From Spongospora subterranea f. sp. subterranea (Eukaryota > Endomyxa: Phytomyxea > Phytomyxea > Plasmodiophorida): a DNA stretch of 64,000 bases. Each line of letters starts with the position of its first letter. Position 1 is the first letter of the stretch. Both the position numbers and the translations under genes were made by a program. This document shows positions 24,301 through 34,900 of the stretch, piece after piece. The DNA is taken from the NCBI GenBank assembly GCA_049724395.1, contig JAUGWO010000092.1, forward strand, positions 58,638 to 122,637, read 5' to 3'. The notes under the pieces are model-generated. The model saw only the letters and a list, made by a program, of their open reading frames with translations. It searched no databases and was not told the DNA's origin.

Positions 24301-25571
24301 TTATTCGAAATCGTTTAGATATGGGACTAGTTCCGATTCCCAGATACTGTTGGGATTATTCATCAGCTCATTGGACGAATGCCCCACGAGATGGTTGGCG
24401 AATATCAGCCGACCTGGAAAAGGAGGTGCGGGCGCTACGTCAGTGGAAAATCACCAACATCAACAACAATCGCATTGTACCTGAATCCAACAACGTCTTA
24501 TACCCGAACTGGACGAACAACGACGTCGGATCGTGGGCGCTGTTCAGATGGGCCGTGTTCGATGGCGATAACACCTCATCGTCATCCCCTTTCACCAAAC
24601 ACAATAGTGTTAAACCTGTTCCAACATGTTGCGTTAGGGCTGGCGACAATCAGAGATACGCCAGCGATCCCAACCCTCGACATTCTTGCGTTGGCGGGCC
24701 CTGGTCGCCGGGTCAAGATGGTCGAAGCCCTGGAAGAAGGCGGACGTGGCGAGGAGATCGTTCAGAACCGGGACGCGCTGATGAAGGTACTGATGGGTCA
24801 GCGCCGAATGCGATTGGAACTGGTTCAGGATCGTGGTTGATGCCTGATCCCCTAATACGGCCGTTAGCGCTCCAGACGCCGCTCGCCATGCCTGAACCGA
24901 ATCGCTCAACGACAACATCGGGCCAGATGGCGATCTATTCACCATCGTATCCCAACCGACACCGAACACCCTCTCGATCGGAAAACGTCGCTCGGCCGTC
25001 GCCACCAGATACTTCTCGATCCGGACAATATCGTGTAATCCGGCTTGGGGTGAATGAATACTGATAAACCGATGGATTCTGGGCGAGTTCTACACGCGAC
25101 AACATTGTTTAGAACGATAACGGCGACGACGACGCTTTCCCAGCACAATCGGATTACATATCTGTGGACGTAAATTCGACCAATCAATCCGCCAAGGGAA
25201 TGGCCCACGAAATCAACCCCTCGAGCCGTGTTCAATCGGGGATCGTTTCGCAGCTCCTGGGCCAACAATTCCACTTGCAAATCGATACTGAACACTGTTT
25301 TCCCATTATCGAGACACGTCAGCGCGATTACGTACGTCGATGGGAAGGCGGATCGCAATGATTCAACGATCGGGTTCATCTGATCGGACGACGAACCGAA
25401 ACCGTGCTGTGGATAGGGCGATCAGAAAAATCAGATTGAAACCCCTCAACTGGCGATAACGGTCCTGACCAGAACGACGATTGGACGATGGGCCGATACG
25501 GATTCGGCCGATTGCTCGATCGCCATCGTTATCGCCATCACATATCGGAATATGATCAATCCCCTAAGCAT
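24301..25571 (-). CDS. Palmitoyl-protein thioesterase (PPT1/PPT2-like lysosomal hydrolase)
   Basis: Five minus-strand exons (25571-25470, 25406-25158, 25089-24660, 24615-24481, 24413-24301) splice in frame, with introns of 44-68 bp, to 342 residues; human PPT proteins are about 300. A hydrophobic signal peptide is followed by P-I-V-V-L-H-G-F-G (oxyanion region) and G-H-S-L-G-G with the catalytic serine (exon 2). A P-R-I-H-R-F-I-S-I-H-S-P-Q-A-G strand follows, then K-G-D-D-D-E-V with the catalytic aspartate (exon 4) and V-G-H-S-S with the catalytic histidine (exon 5). PPTs remove palmitate from cysteines of degraded lysosomal proteins. All three triad residues are in place and no frame is broken. 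The GC-rich minus-strand exons leave a 317-codon open frame on the opposite strand that I reject as a shadow. Confidence 0.88.
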
Positions 25572-26282
25572 ACGCCAGTGACAATCCTTGGCAACGATAT
25601 ACCCGATCGGGCCTCGATTACGTCCAGGGCGCCCGTTGCCAACGGAATGGCGCCAGATTTTCTGTTTCACAGTGATAGATCCCTTCCCCAATCCGCTTTT
25701 TCGGAGTTTCTATTTCCCGAGGACAATTCTCGGGAAAAAACACCCCCCGAACCGATCTATTAATGGAAGTTTTTGGATGAAAAAATACTACTATTTCTAT
25801 ATTGATTTACAGATGATCGATTCGCTCTACCAAAAATCTACCAACTCTCATTGTTGTTCAACACAATAACAGACGTTGATCGATTGATGAGGTCCACGAT
25901 ATCCCCCAGCGATGATGAACTCATATCGCAGAAAGGATTCCCCATTCCCGAACGGTTTCTGGCGCCCTGACAACTTTTCTGATTTCGGATCAACACTTTA
26001 CGATCCTGATCTTGAGGAATCGCGACAGATCGGGAAATGTTGTCATGACGTCATGACCAGGTTTGATCTACGCGCCGCCACAGCAAACATTCGGCAACGG
26101 TCGCTGTCGCAACGACAGGAATCACCCTCTCCATTCGCCATGAATCACGTTGTTTTCGTCATCGAGCTGGGCGCAACGGTTCCTGTTGAGTCAACCCAGA
26201 AATCCCCAAACGAAGCCCGACAGATACCCGACGTCATCGTCATTCAAGTTAACAGGAAAACCCCCATTAATTAAGCTATTAA
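25572..26282. other. Divergent intergenic region between the thioesterase and the lectin-like gene
   Basis: About 0.7 kb between two divergent starts. No supported coding sequence; it probably contains both promoters. Confidence 0.4.
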
Positions 26283-27644
26283 ATGAACGTCGTCGTCAGA
26301 GGCGGATTGCGGATGGATCATCTCGTGGTGGCGATCGCGATCGCCGCCTCAATCATGTGTATCGGCTCGGCCCAACAACCGACCTCCTTCAACTTCGACA
26401 AGATTCGCTACACGTTCTACCCAGGCGAGGTGGCGCGATCGTGGGACGACGCCCGAGGATTCTGTAAAGACCTTGGCAAGGAACTGGCCGTGTTCAAGAA
26501 CCGTGGCCAGATCCTCAACGTGTCCGAGTTCCTCTCCGCCAACGGCGGTGTTTGGACCGGATACAAAGCCAACACGGATGGCGAATTCGAGGTCTGCGAT
26601 GGATCCGCGTTCGTCTGGAAAGACAAGTTCGGTATTCCCGGATTGCAACCGATAAAGGGTTCGGTCTGTGGTCTGCTCGGCGTCGGCAACGGGACCGGTA
26701 TTCGCCCTGTGGACTGCTCGTTGAAGAAGGCGGCGCTATGTTCGATACAGAGCCCCGGCGCTGAGAACGACGAATCTGGAAAAGTTAAAAACGAGGAATC
26801 TGGAAAAGTGAAAAACGACAATGGCAAATCGAAGGAAACCGCGATTTCCAGCAAATCTGGCTCGTCCAGTAAGGGGTCGTCCAGCGCCAGCTCGGCAGGG
26901 AAAGTGGCCAGCGATGGGAAAAACACCACTCGACCGGCCACGTCGTCGGTTTCCCCAAAGCCGACAACGTCGCCCGTGAAAACAACACCGCCGACGAAAT
27001 CACCATCAGACAAGGGCCAGAAATCCTATTCCTCGCCCGTGTCGAGTAAGTCGTCGTCGTCTTCGTCGTCGTCGTCCGCTTCGGAGTCGAAGAAGCCCGT
27101 TTCGCCCAAGAAGGGATCCACGAAATACGGGGACAAGGACGGCAACAGCAAACCGGACGAATCCGTCGACGACGACGAGGAACCGGAAATGCCATCGCCA
27201 ATGGCGCAACTGGAGCAGATGAACAAGAACGTGCAGAAACCAGTCAAGATCGAAGCCGATGGGGCGTTATTCACGTTCTTCCCGAATCGTATCATGTTCG
27301 GTGGCTATATGGAATTCTCCCGATTCTGCGAGGACAAGGGGCTCCAGCCCGCCGTCTTCGCCAACCGCAAACAGATGGAGAACGTGGCGAAGCAGATCTC
27401 TGGGTACGTGCACGCGTGGACCGGGTACTCGACCGACAGCGATTCGGTGATGCACTCGGTGGACGAGATCAGCGCGCCATGGCTCCCCGATCTGGTCATG
27501 GTCAACACGACCGTCAAGCAGCCGCTGATGTGTGGCGTGCTGTCGTCGGCGCCCGAGAAGGTCGGCGTCTATCTGAACTCGTGCGCGTCGCCGCACGAGG
27601 CACTGTGCTCGGCGAAGACGTTCCGCCCGGCCGTCGTCGCATAA
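26283..27644 (+). CDS. Secreted protein with two C-type-lectin-like domains
   Basis: A single exon of 453 codons. After a signal peptide (strong hydrophobic stretch; the second ATG at 26313 is a slightly better signal-peptide start), domain 1 (about residues 35-160) contains W-D-D-A-R-G-F-C, AVFKNRGQ, VWTGYKAN and CGLLG...CS...ALCS. Domain 2 (about 325-445) has F-S-R-F-C, AVFANRKQ, AWTGYSTD, CGVLS, and NSCASPHEALCSA. These are C-type-lectin-fold landmarks: two disulfide pairs and the W-x-G-Y core. A Ser/Thr/Lys-rich linker of about 150 residues joins them, with repeated S-G-K-V-K-N-E-E/D units. No EPN/QPD calcium motif is evident, so a binding partner cannot be named. GC content is higher than in neighbouring repeats. 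Confidence 0.75.
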   Translation: MNVVVRGGLRMDHLVVAIAIAASIMCIGSAQQPTSFNFDKIRYTFYPGEVARSWDDARGFCKDLGKELAVFKNRGQILNVSEFLSANGGVWTGYKANTDGEFEVCDGSAFVWKDKFGIPGLQPIKGSVCGLLGVGNGTGIRPVDCSLKKAALCSIQSPGAENDESGKVKNEESGKVKNDNGKSKETAISSKSGSSSKGSSSASSAGKVASDGKNTTRPATSSVSPKPTTSPVKTTPPTKSPSDKGQKSYSSPVSSKSSSSSSSSSASESKKPVSPKKGSTKYGDKDGNSKPDESVDDDEEPEMPSPMAQLEQMNKNVQKPVKIEADGALFTFFPNRIMFGGYMEFSRFCEDKGLQPAVFANRKQMENVAKQISGYVHAWTGYSTDSDSVMHSVDEISAPWLPDLVMVNTTVKQPLMCGVLSSAPEKVGVYLNSCASPHEALCSAKTFRPAVVA

Positions 27645-28332
27645 CGAAAGGAAACCAATACACAAATAATCTATTTGAACAAACTTGCCCATTTCTTGAA
27701 AATTGTGTTCGCGATCGAACGGGATTTCTTGGGTCTTCGGGCACAGGTATGTTCTCGCCCGGTAAATTGGCGAAGGACATATTTGAGCGAAGAAAACGGG
27801 TTTAGCTTGTGATGACGATACGAATAGATATTGCTCCCCCATGAACGGAACAGCAATCGTGAACAGCAATTAGGTTGATCGGCAATGGTATTCCCTGATC
27901 AGAAACTGGGGGTGATACTGTCGATGGACAATAACGATTTGTTGACGTGCTATTTCCATATTCCCATAGTTGACGGCGGCTGTCCCTTTCGCCCTTCATC
28001 CCCAACAATACTACACCAGATATTCGGCGATCAACGGTTATCGATTGCTCAGAGGAACCCAGGTCCACACAATATCATCATCGCCCACTTGACTGCGTTT
28101 AGTTCGACGAACACCATTCCCATTCACTGTCGCGGTTCTCGTGTTTAAAACCGGCGAAACACAGCGTGACAACCTGTTTTCAGTTCACCCACCTGGGTCC
28201 ACCCACATATTCCTGGGCGAAAACGAGCGATTGCGCTTGTTCGCAGTTGTTCGTTTAGCGCGTGCGGCGCCAGCACGTTCATCTGTGGTTGTCGATCGCG
28301 CGCCCGGGACGGCCCAAGCCTGCATTGCCGCG
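27645..28332. other. Intergenic, no supported gene
   Basis: AT-rich 3' flank of the lectin-like gene; no coding frame longer than a few dozen codons with recognisable content. The leader of the NUDIX gene begins after about 28140. Confidence 0.4.
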
Positions 28333-29898
28333 ATGGACAAGGCTGAGACTATGTGCCGTCAACGATCAACTGGGAACCTGTTCCAGAAACCGGATCATCA
28401 CACGCAGTCGGAGACTCATGTCGGTCCTTCATCGCGATCGGTAAATAGCTCAGCGAAATCATCGCGATCGCGTCGAATGACGGAGCCTAAATGGAAATCG
28501 TGCCTGACCTCTCAGGGCCGGCGCCGGGTCGTCACCGCCATGATCCGCCGCCAATCGGACGGGAACGTGCTGATGCTGAAACGCGCCGGCGACCTGCAGG
28601 AGTACCCGGGCCAATGGCATTTCGTCAGCGGATCGCTGGAGCATCGGGACGCCGGGCGTTGCCTGGAACGGGCGCGCTGTGAAGTGCTGGAGGAGACCGG
28701 GATCACCGAACAGTATCTGGTCTGCCAGGGACGACCCGTTCGGATTGGCGATAAATTCCTGGTCCACCCGTTCCTGTTCGAGGTGGCCGATTCGCAAGCC
28801 ACGATCATATTGAACGCCGAGAACCAGGGGTATCAGTGGGTGGCGCCAGAAGCGATCGAGACGGTGGGCGAGAAGGTGCCCAGGCTGGTTGAGACCTGGA
28901 ACAGGACCCAGGCGCCGGATCGGTTCCCGCCCAGGATCAAGGATCTGCTCCACGAACTGACCAAGGACAGGATAAAGGACCCCGGGGAGTTGGCGAAATC
29001 GGCCGTCCGCTGTCTGGACGAGTACGCGAAATGCGTCGAGGGCGAGTCGATCGTCGCCCAAGAGTTCATGGATATCGCCTGGGCCGTGGCGATATCGCGA
29101 CCGTTGATGGCCACCGTTAGCAACGCCGTCCTAGCTGTGGTGAAGGACGTTCGATCGACCAACGGGAAGGTGAAGGCGTTTCCGGCCCGGGCGCTACACG
29201 ACGCGGTGTCCCGGTTCTGTATGGGAATCGACGACGAAGCGCGACGCCTCAGGGATCACGTTGTGCACCTGCTTCAGGCGGCGCTCAGGCGATCGTCGTC
29301 GTTGGTCACCGGTTTACGAATCCTAACCCATTCCGATTCGCCAGGGATCAGGGAGGCGCTGCTGTCGTTCCACAGGAAGACCGGTAGCGCCATCGGCAAC
29401 GTGTTTATTTGCGAATCGCGGCCGCGTTATGAGGGGCAGGCGCTGGCGTCGTATCTGTGCTCGGCGGGGATACCCTGTACGCTCATCACCGATTCGCAGA
29501 TGGTTCTGTTCGCCTGCAACGCCGATATCGCCATCGTCGACGCCCAGACGATTCGGGGCAACACCGACGCGATCGACATCATCGGGAAAGTCGGGTGCTA
29601 TTCGCTGGCGTTGGCGGCGAGGGAGCGATCGCTGGCGATTCACGTGATGGCGGCGCTGTCGAAGGTCCACCACGGCCTGACTCCGTTCGAGCTGGAGGAG
29701 CTGTCGCCGGCCGAGGTCACGTCCGGATATCCCAGTCGAATATCGTCCCCGTTCATGCACGTTCGCCATGTCAATTGCGAAGCGGTCCCGTCGCGATTAT
29801 GGACGTCGATTGTGACGGATAAAGGCGTCATGAAACCGGAATCGCTCCCCGCGGTGGTTAAATCCAACGCCCACGACTTTGATCACACGTTTTTCTGA
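28333..29898 (+). CDS. NUDIX hydrolase fused to an eIF2B alpha/beta/delta-type domain
   Basis: A 521-residue uninterrupted frame from the ATG at 28333. After a Ser/Arg-rich N-terminus, the NUDIX box reads G-S-L-E-...C-E-V-L-E-E-T-G-I, keeping the E-x-x-E-E core (the usual R before E is C here). The NUDIX fold (about residues 70-200) precedes a RIKDLLHEL helix, then an eIF2B/ribose-1,5-bisphosphate isomerase-like domain: ILTHSDSPGIREAL, V-F-I-C-E-S-R-P-R-Y-E-G, G-I-P-C-T-L-I-T-D-S, I-A-I-V-D-A-Q-T-I, and G-K-V-G-C-Y-S-L-A-L-A-A. A NUDIX domain joined to this fold exists in other organisms; its role is not settled. The exact start is uncertain; a second in-frame ATG lies at about 28478. GC-rich like the other genes in this island. 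Confidence 0.8.
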   Translation: MDKAETMCRQRSTGNLFQKPDHHTQSETHVGPSSRSVNSSAKSSRSRRMTEPKWKSCLTSQGRRRVVTAMIRRQSDGNVLMLKRAGDLQEYPGQWHFVSGSLEHRDAGRCLERARCEVLEETGITEQYLVCQGRPVRIGDKFLVHPFLFEVADSQATIILNAENQGYQWVAPEAIETVGEKVPRLVETWNRTQAPDRFPPRIKDLLHELTKDRIKDPGELAKSAVRCLDEYAKCVEGESIVAQEFMDIAWAVAISRPLMATVSNAVLAVVKDVRSTNGKVKAFPARALHDAVSRFCMGIDDEARRLRDHVVHLLQAALRRSSSLVTGLRILTHSDSPGIREALLSFHRKTGSAIGNVFICESRPRYEGQALASYLCSAGIPCTLITDSQMVLFACNADIAIVDAQTIRGNTDAIDIIGKVGCYSLALAARERSLAIHVMAALSKVHHGLTPFELEELSPAEVTSGYPSRISSPFMHVRHVNCEAVPSRLWTSIVTDKGVMKPESLPAVVKSNAHDFDHTFF

Positions 29899-31089
29899 TG
29901 TTTTTTAGGCTGCACAATATTAACCCCCAAAACCCTAATAATTATTATTAATTACAATAAAATCACACTAACAATGGCGATAATCTATGGTCAAATGCCC
30001 ATCAAATAACGACAAAATACTGACGAGGTCGTCGCCGCATCGTCGTTTGTTCGTCCTTCTCTCGTTGTGCATCGCCAACCGGATCGGGCGTTGTTGGGAG
30101 CAGAGACCCAGGGGACTGCACTTGTCGTATGAGCAGGGAGATAAGGGCCGCCGCCGGGGCAGATTCAGGCTTCAGGAAAGATGGCAGGGAATTTCGTCAA
30201 CAGGACACGTTCAATGATGAATTACGTGCTGGGACACAGGTTGATATGAACAGCTTCTGATAAAACAGGTGAATTAACGCGAGGGGTAAAATCGTCACAT
30301 TTCTCTTGACCCCTTTGACACCTCTCTTTTCTAAGAATGAACACCGAACCAGATTCATCTTCCGCCCGCAGGTCCCGTTCCGAAGTACGTTCTCTCCCTA
30401 AAGGAGTGTTTAAAGCCGGTAGAGTGTATCGCCTCATTGTCTAAATCACATGGGACATTTACCGCTATTCCCACATGTAAATGATATCTCAACGTTATCA
30501 GAGGTTAATCACGGACGAGGACGGTTTACGGTTGTTAGAAGGTGGATCATACCATCGCCTTAGAGACGTGAATGTCACCCTAGCAAGGGCCATCAACTTC
30601 CTGTCTTGTAAAACAAACTTCGTGAACCTTACAGTTGGTGTTGCCGATGAGCGCCGACGTCTGGTAGGGGCTGTTCAAGTTGAGGTTAAATCCTTCTTTG
30701 AGTCAATGAATGTCTCTCGCTGAACTTCCGAACGCAAACTGAATGCCCTTCAGGATCGTCTGCGCGAACGATTAGAGCAATCCGAGCTTCTGACTGATTA
30801 TCAACCGCTGCGATCAACTACTGGCTTCAAGGCTAAAGCTCTACCGGAAGGGGTGTGAGATTTCCGAATCTTTATGCTGCCACCCTTTTGTCAAAGGATT
30901 GAGAGTTGAGCCCTCACTGTTAGCGGGGATGGTTCGCCGAGATGCGACGCGATGCGACCTGAGCGCCTCAGCTACGTTTATGAAGAAGGCGCCGTGAACC
31001 TGACCAGGCTTCCCCAAAGCCTGGTCTCGTTTGCGGGTTTAGTCAAGACGGACATGTCTATCGACATGCCATGCTGAGCCATGGCGCAA
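29899..31089. other. Unassigned, partly repeat-derived
   Basis: A plus-strand frame at 30481-30723 (80 codons) has no recognised domain. The rest contains no supported gene. AT-rich up to about 30000. Confidence 0.3.
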
Positions 31090-32195
31090 TTACACAACCA
31101 GCTCAGATACAGTCGAGGTTCATCAAATGTGTCGACGTCGGCTGCAGTTCTTGCCCCAGCTCGTCACGTCAACAGGCGATGACCGTTTTGCAGCGAGCGC
31201 AGCTCGCCGTCAATCCGTTCCATCTGCCCCTGCCCTTAGTTCTGATTCACCCCCAACTTTTGCATTGCGTTAACTTTTGGCACACGTCTCGATTAACAGT
31301 GGTACTTGTCAATTGGTTGATAAGTTTCTCATTCATTGACGAGTTTCGACAGGTCATATTTCGGGAAGCCTAAAGGTAATGACACTAGCTGGCAATGGTG
31401 TCAAGCCAGAACACACCGACAGGTCAATGCGGCCATCAAATCCTTGCCCATAAAGTCACGAGCCGCAAACGGCCCAAGGACGACTCAGATTTTATGTTTG
31501 GCCTGAACGGCTTGAAGCAGTTGTTGTTGAAATAGGTCGTTATACCGTAGTAAATCCCATTTGATACGGTATAGACCTGTTTGAAGAGAAATAGGCATTT
31601 TTTATTAGTCTTTACTCCCTGTAATATCCGAACAGGATGATAATTCCATGAAACTGGGTTTTGATGGCTCAACGAGCGACCAATTTGGCCATCCAATTGT
31701 TGTTGATGAACAAATGTCGGTATTCGACGAATTTTCGAAGGACCTGCTTCTGCTGGCTGCGGTACATTCAGCCGGTAGGCGCTCTACGAATACGACTGAA
31801 CCTTTGGTGATGCATTGCAATTGATATGAGTGTGCTTCAGGAGATACTCAAGTTGACCGCAGCCAGCGGAAGCAGGTTCTTCGAGAATTCGTCGAATACC
31901 GACATTTGTTCATTTACAAGAAGTGAATGGCCAAACTAGTCGCTCGTTGAATGATTTTTGCCATCAAGAATTGAAATAAATCAGTTTCATGGATTCATCA
32001 TCCTGTTCGGATGCAGTCAACAGCAACTGCTTTGAGCCGTTAAGGTCATATAAGATATCTGAGTCCTTCCTGGGCCGTTTCGAAGATAATGATGTTGGCC
32101 GGTTGCGGGCAAGGATTTTATGGCCTCATTCAACCCAGTTGTCGGTGTGTTTCTGGCTCGCCAAATCAATTGTGAACATTTAAATTTACAAAACG
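31090..32195. repeat. Unknown repeat family, locus 2
   Basis: 31090-31830 corresponds to the plus-strand-oriented copy of the family described at 16.2-17.5 kb; 31840-32190 carries the opposite orientation, so this locus also has two facing copies. Shared motifs include SCSD, N-S-N-C-F-E-P-L, FLGRFEDN and V-G-R-L-R-A. A palindromic insertion splits it at about 31531-31625. Confidence 0.75.
31531..31625. repeat. Palindromic insertion in the unknown repeat
   Basis: The locus-1 copy runs continuously at 16413-16435 where this copy is interrupted by about 94 bp. The insert contains a stem of roughly 15 pairs (AGGTC-TTATACCGTA with TACGGTATA-GACCT) around a short loop. Confidence 0.6.
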
Positions 32196-32281
32196 GTTTA
32201 AAATAAATACTCCCTCTGTTCGTAAATAAACCTGTTTAAAAAAAGTGCGGGGATTAAGGTTGTTTTATGCGCAACCTCATA

Positions 32282-33847
32282 CTCCCTCTGTCCCAGAATG
32301 TCTGGACGGTATTTTTATTGAGTGGGCGATACTCTCAATCGAGTGAGCTCAATAAGTTCTTTGTCGACATCAAGAGTGATCGGGAGAGTTCCGGCGCGCT
32401 GCATGGCCTCTTTCCCCATATGGGGAATCTTGTATCCTATACCTTCACCGTTCTGCATCGTCTCTCGCATGCACTGTTGCCAGGTCAAGAACACGAAGTT
32501 CAGCTTCTCTTCCGTTAATTGTTGAAAGGCATTTTGTACTTCGTGGATGAGGTCGTCGACATTCCGTGGGGCACATTGGTGCTGAATCGATTGAATTGCA
32601 TTGAAAAACCCCAAGTCAAGGACATTCATGTCGGGGCTATTAGGTGGCTGACACCGAAGGATGATATCGAAGCCATCAGATCCCGCAGCCTCAACGAAGG
32701 CCTTGTCTAAAGATGATAAATGCGGCTTGGCATTATCCTGCTGTATGAAAATGGAACAACTATTGGCCATAGAGCGTGGCCATCGAGACCGAATCGCTGG
32801 AAGAACATTTTCCAACAACATGCAGCGATAGGATTCTTTCGTGACAGTAATGGGTTTTGTCACAAGTGTTCCAACAACACGGTTCTTGCTACCTCGTTTT
32901 GCCGGTTCCTTGATGACGAACGGCCATATACCAAGCTTGCCGTCAAACTGTGTTTTTCGGTGTTGGTCGAATCTGGGTCGAGCGACGGCCGCCAAAAACA
33001 TGACCTTTTCAATGAATCGCTTCGATTGCACGAACGCAGTGGTTCAGGCTCGCCATCTGCCAGGTAATAGATTCTGGTCGCTTTCGTCATGAAGAACCAT
33101 TTTTCGTCCACGTGGACAATGTCGAACATGTTTTGGAAACTATTGGTGCCCTCCTGCAACATCGACAAACAGAATTTCAGCCTCTCGATCTTGTTTGAAT
33201 CCGTCAATAATGGCTTTATGGAATTCGAATGCCTTCGAATGGTTCCTTCTTTGACGCGTCGACCTAAGGTAGAGCGCGGAATGCCAGTTGCCTTTGCCAT
33301 GGAACGAATAGTGGAGCGACGATTAAGCGGTACGTCAACCAGGACAGATGAGATATCCTCGATTGTCTTCTTGCGGCCGCAGGCCCCAAAATTGGCGTCG
33401 ACACAAGGAACCAAGGCACCCTCTGATATCTGTTGCGGCGCCCGACTCCAGATTCGGCTGACCGTCTTCCACCCGACAGAGAAATGACCAGCAATCTCTG
33501 TAAACGCACCCTTCACTGGCTTGCCATCTCGTAACTTCGTCAGAAGCAATTGGTAAATTGCCTGGCGCTGCTCGTTGCTTGAAACGACATGGTGGTTTGA
33601 TTGCTCATCTCCCCCATCAATTTGGGAACCGATTACCATTATTTTGAGGGCTGGGCGGGTCATTCCGTCATGGTCATGCAAAACCGCATTTTTAACGCTT
33701 CACATTTTCGCAACTGTTGGGGAACCTTTGTCACTCGATAGCTTGCGAGATCTACCCAGCAAGCTATAAAACTACCTCCATGCGCTAAAATTCACCTTAA
33801 TCCCACGGAGTAAAGTGTACCGGCCAGACATTATGGGACAGAGGGAG
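32282..33847 (-). mobile_element. Tc1/mariner (DD39D) element nested in the outer element
   Basis: Imperfect terminal inverted repeats (CTCCCTCTGTCCCAGAATG at the left; ATTATGGGACAGAGGGAG at the right), both flanked by TA at 32280-32281 and 33848-33849. Length 1566 bp. The sequence on either side continues the outer element, so this insertion is younger. Confidence 0.88.
32315..33681 (-). pseudogene. Tc1/mariner (DD39D) transposase, one frame break
   Basis: Two minus-strand frames overlap around 32860-33031. The N-terminal frame (33681-32860) has helix-turn-helix segments and V-D-E-K-W-F with the first catalytic Asp. The second (33031-32315) has IQQDNAKPH with the second Asp and S-P-D-M-N-V-L-D-L-G-F-F with the third. 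Thirty-nine residues separate the second and third Asp, the spacing of the plant and stramenopile-type mariners. One frameshift near 33000 breaks it. Confidence 0.85.
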
Positions 33848-34033
33848 TATTTATCATAGAACTGGATAATGACGCGCGCGTCAAGTGCTTTGCTCTCCCG
33901 AAATTTTGAGCCTCGACGCTCATTTCAAACTAAAGTTAGATCAAAATGAAAACTAGGGTTTACGGGAGATTTTTCAGCGGCACCGCCACCTCGTCATTAT
34001 TGAACTAGCACCTGACAACATGACTGCACCTGC

Positions 34034-34800
34034 AGGAGACCTAAGCTGAGCTGGAGAAGCCATGCCGGCTTTTCCAAAGGAAATAGCCGACGAGCAGCAA
34101 ACCTCGGAATTCGTATCGTTCCTGAGAAGTTCGCTGATAAAAAAGGCCAAAAGAACCTCACTGACGACCAGAGTCGTATAATATACGAATATGTCTTGAG
34201 GATGAGTGATTCAGGAAAGTTCGTTCTTGTTTCAATTGCCTCAGCAAGCAGTCAATTTGCCGTTTCACGCAGAACTGTGAGTAGGATTGGGATTTCTGCC
34301 GTCCTGTGTTGTTCACACAAACGAGGGAAGGTTGGACCAAAGAAAAAAGTCGTTGATCTTGAAAAAGTCAAACAGATTCCTCTACAACAGCGAAAACAAT
34401 CGATGATCTTGTGAAGGCTGTCAAGATCTCGTTTGATAGCATGGAGAAAGATAAGCTTAAAGACATGTTTTTAACTCTCCAGCAATGCAGTATGGAGATC
34501 ATGAAGCTTTTAACTCTCAAGCAATGCATGATGAAGATCATGAAGGTCAAGGGGGGCAAACAATTATAAGATGCCTCACATGGGCAAGGAACGGCTCTGG
34601 CGCCAAGGTGATGTTCCAGACAATTTACCCTGCGACATTGCAGTTTTGCATTAAGCAAAGCAGGATGCACAGAGTGGTGATGAAAAAAAAATCTTCAATG
34701 GCCCGGTTCTTCGAACTTTTCCCTGTCCATTTTATCAAATTAAACCTTGAAAGCGTCAACAAGTTCGTCAAGCGCCAAGGCCATCATTAAGAAGAATTCA
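34034..34800 (+). pseudogene. Transposase remnant of the outer mariner element
   Basis: Pieces related to the transposase at 40.5-42.0 kb: the N-terminal helix-turn-helix region (34180-34390; S-G-K-F-V-L-V-S-I-A-S-A-S-S-Q-F-A-V) and a C-terminal piece (from about 34440). The middle, including all three catalytic Asp, is deleted. Confidence 0.75.
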
Positions 34801-34900
34801 ATGATGGCCTTGGAAGTTCTGAAGCAGCGAACGCAGGATGCACTGAGCTTTGATTGTGCAGAACCATCAATGAGACCTTTATTTCCGAACGGAGGGAGTA

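Larger units (their letters stand above)
32210..34898. mobile_element. Tc1/mariner-type element (outer, internally deleted)
   Basis: The right end reads TTTCCGAACGGAGGGAG and the left end CTCCCTCTGTTCG, inverted with respect to each other, flanked by TA (32208-32209 and 34899-34900). Internal sequence matches the element at 40.3 kb except that most of the transposase is missing; only short N-terminal and C-terminal remnants remain. It is interrupted by the element at 32282-33847. Confidence 0.8.

Noticed and set aside
24114-25064. 317-codon plus-strand frame
   Set aside because: It is the antisense of the five-exon thioesterase gene, whose spliced exons carry a full catalytic triad and matching PPT motifs.
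28459-29061. Long minus-strand frames opposite the NUDIX and lectin-like genes
   Set aside because: GC-rich shadows of strongly supported plus-strand coding; no recognisable domain.
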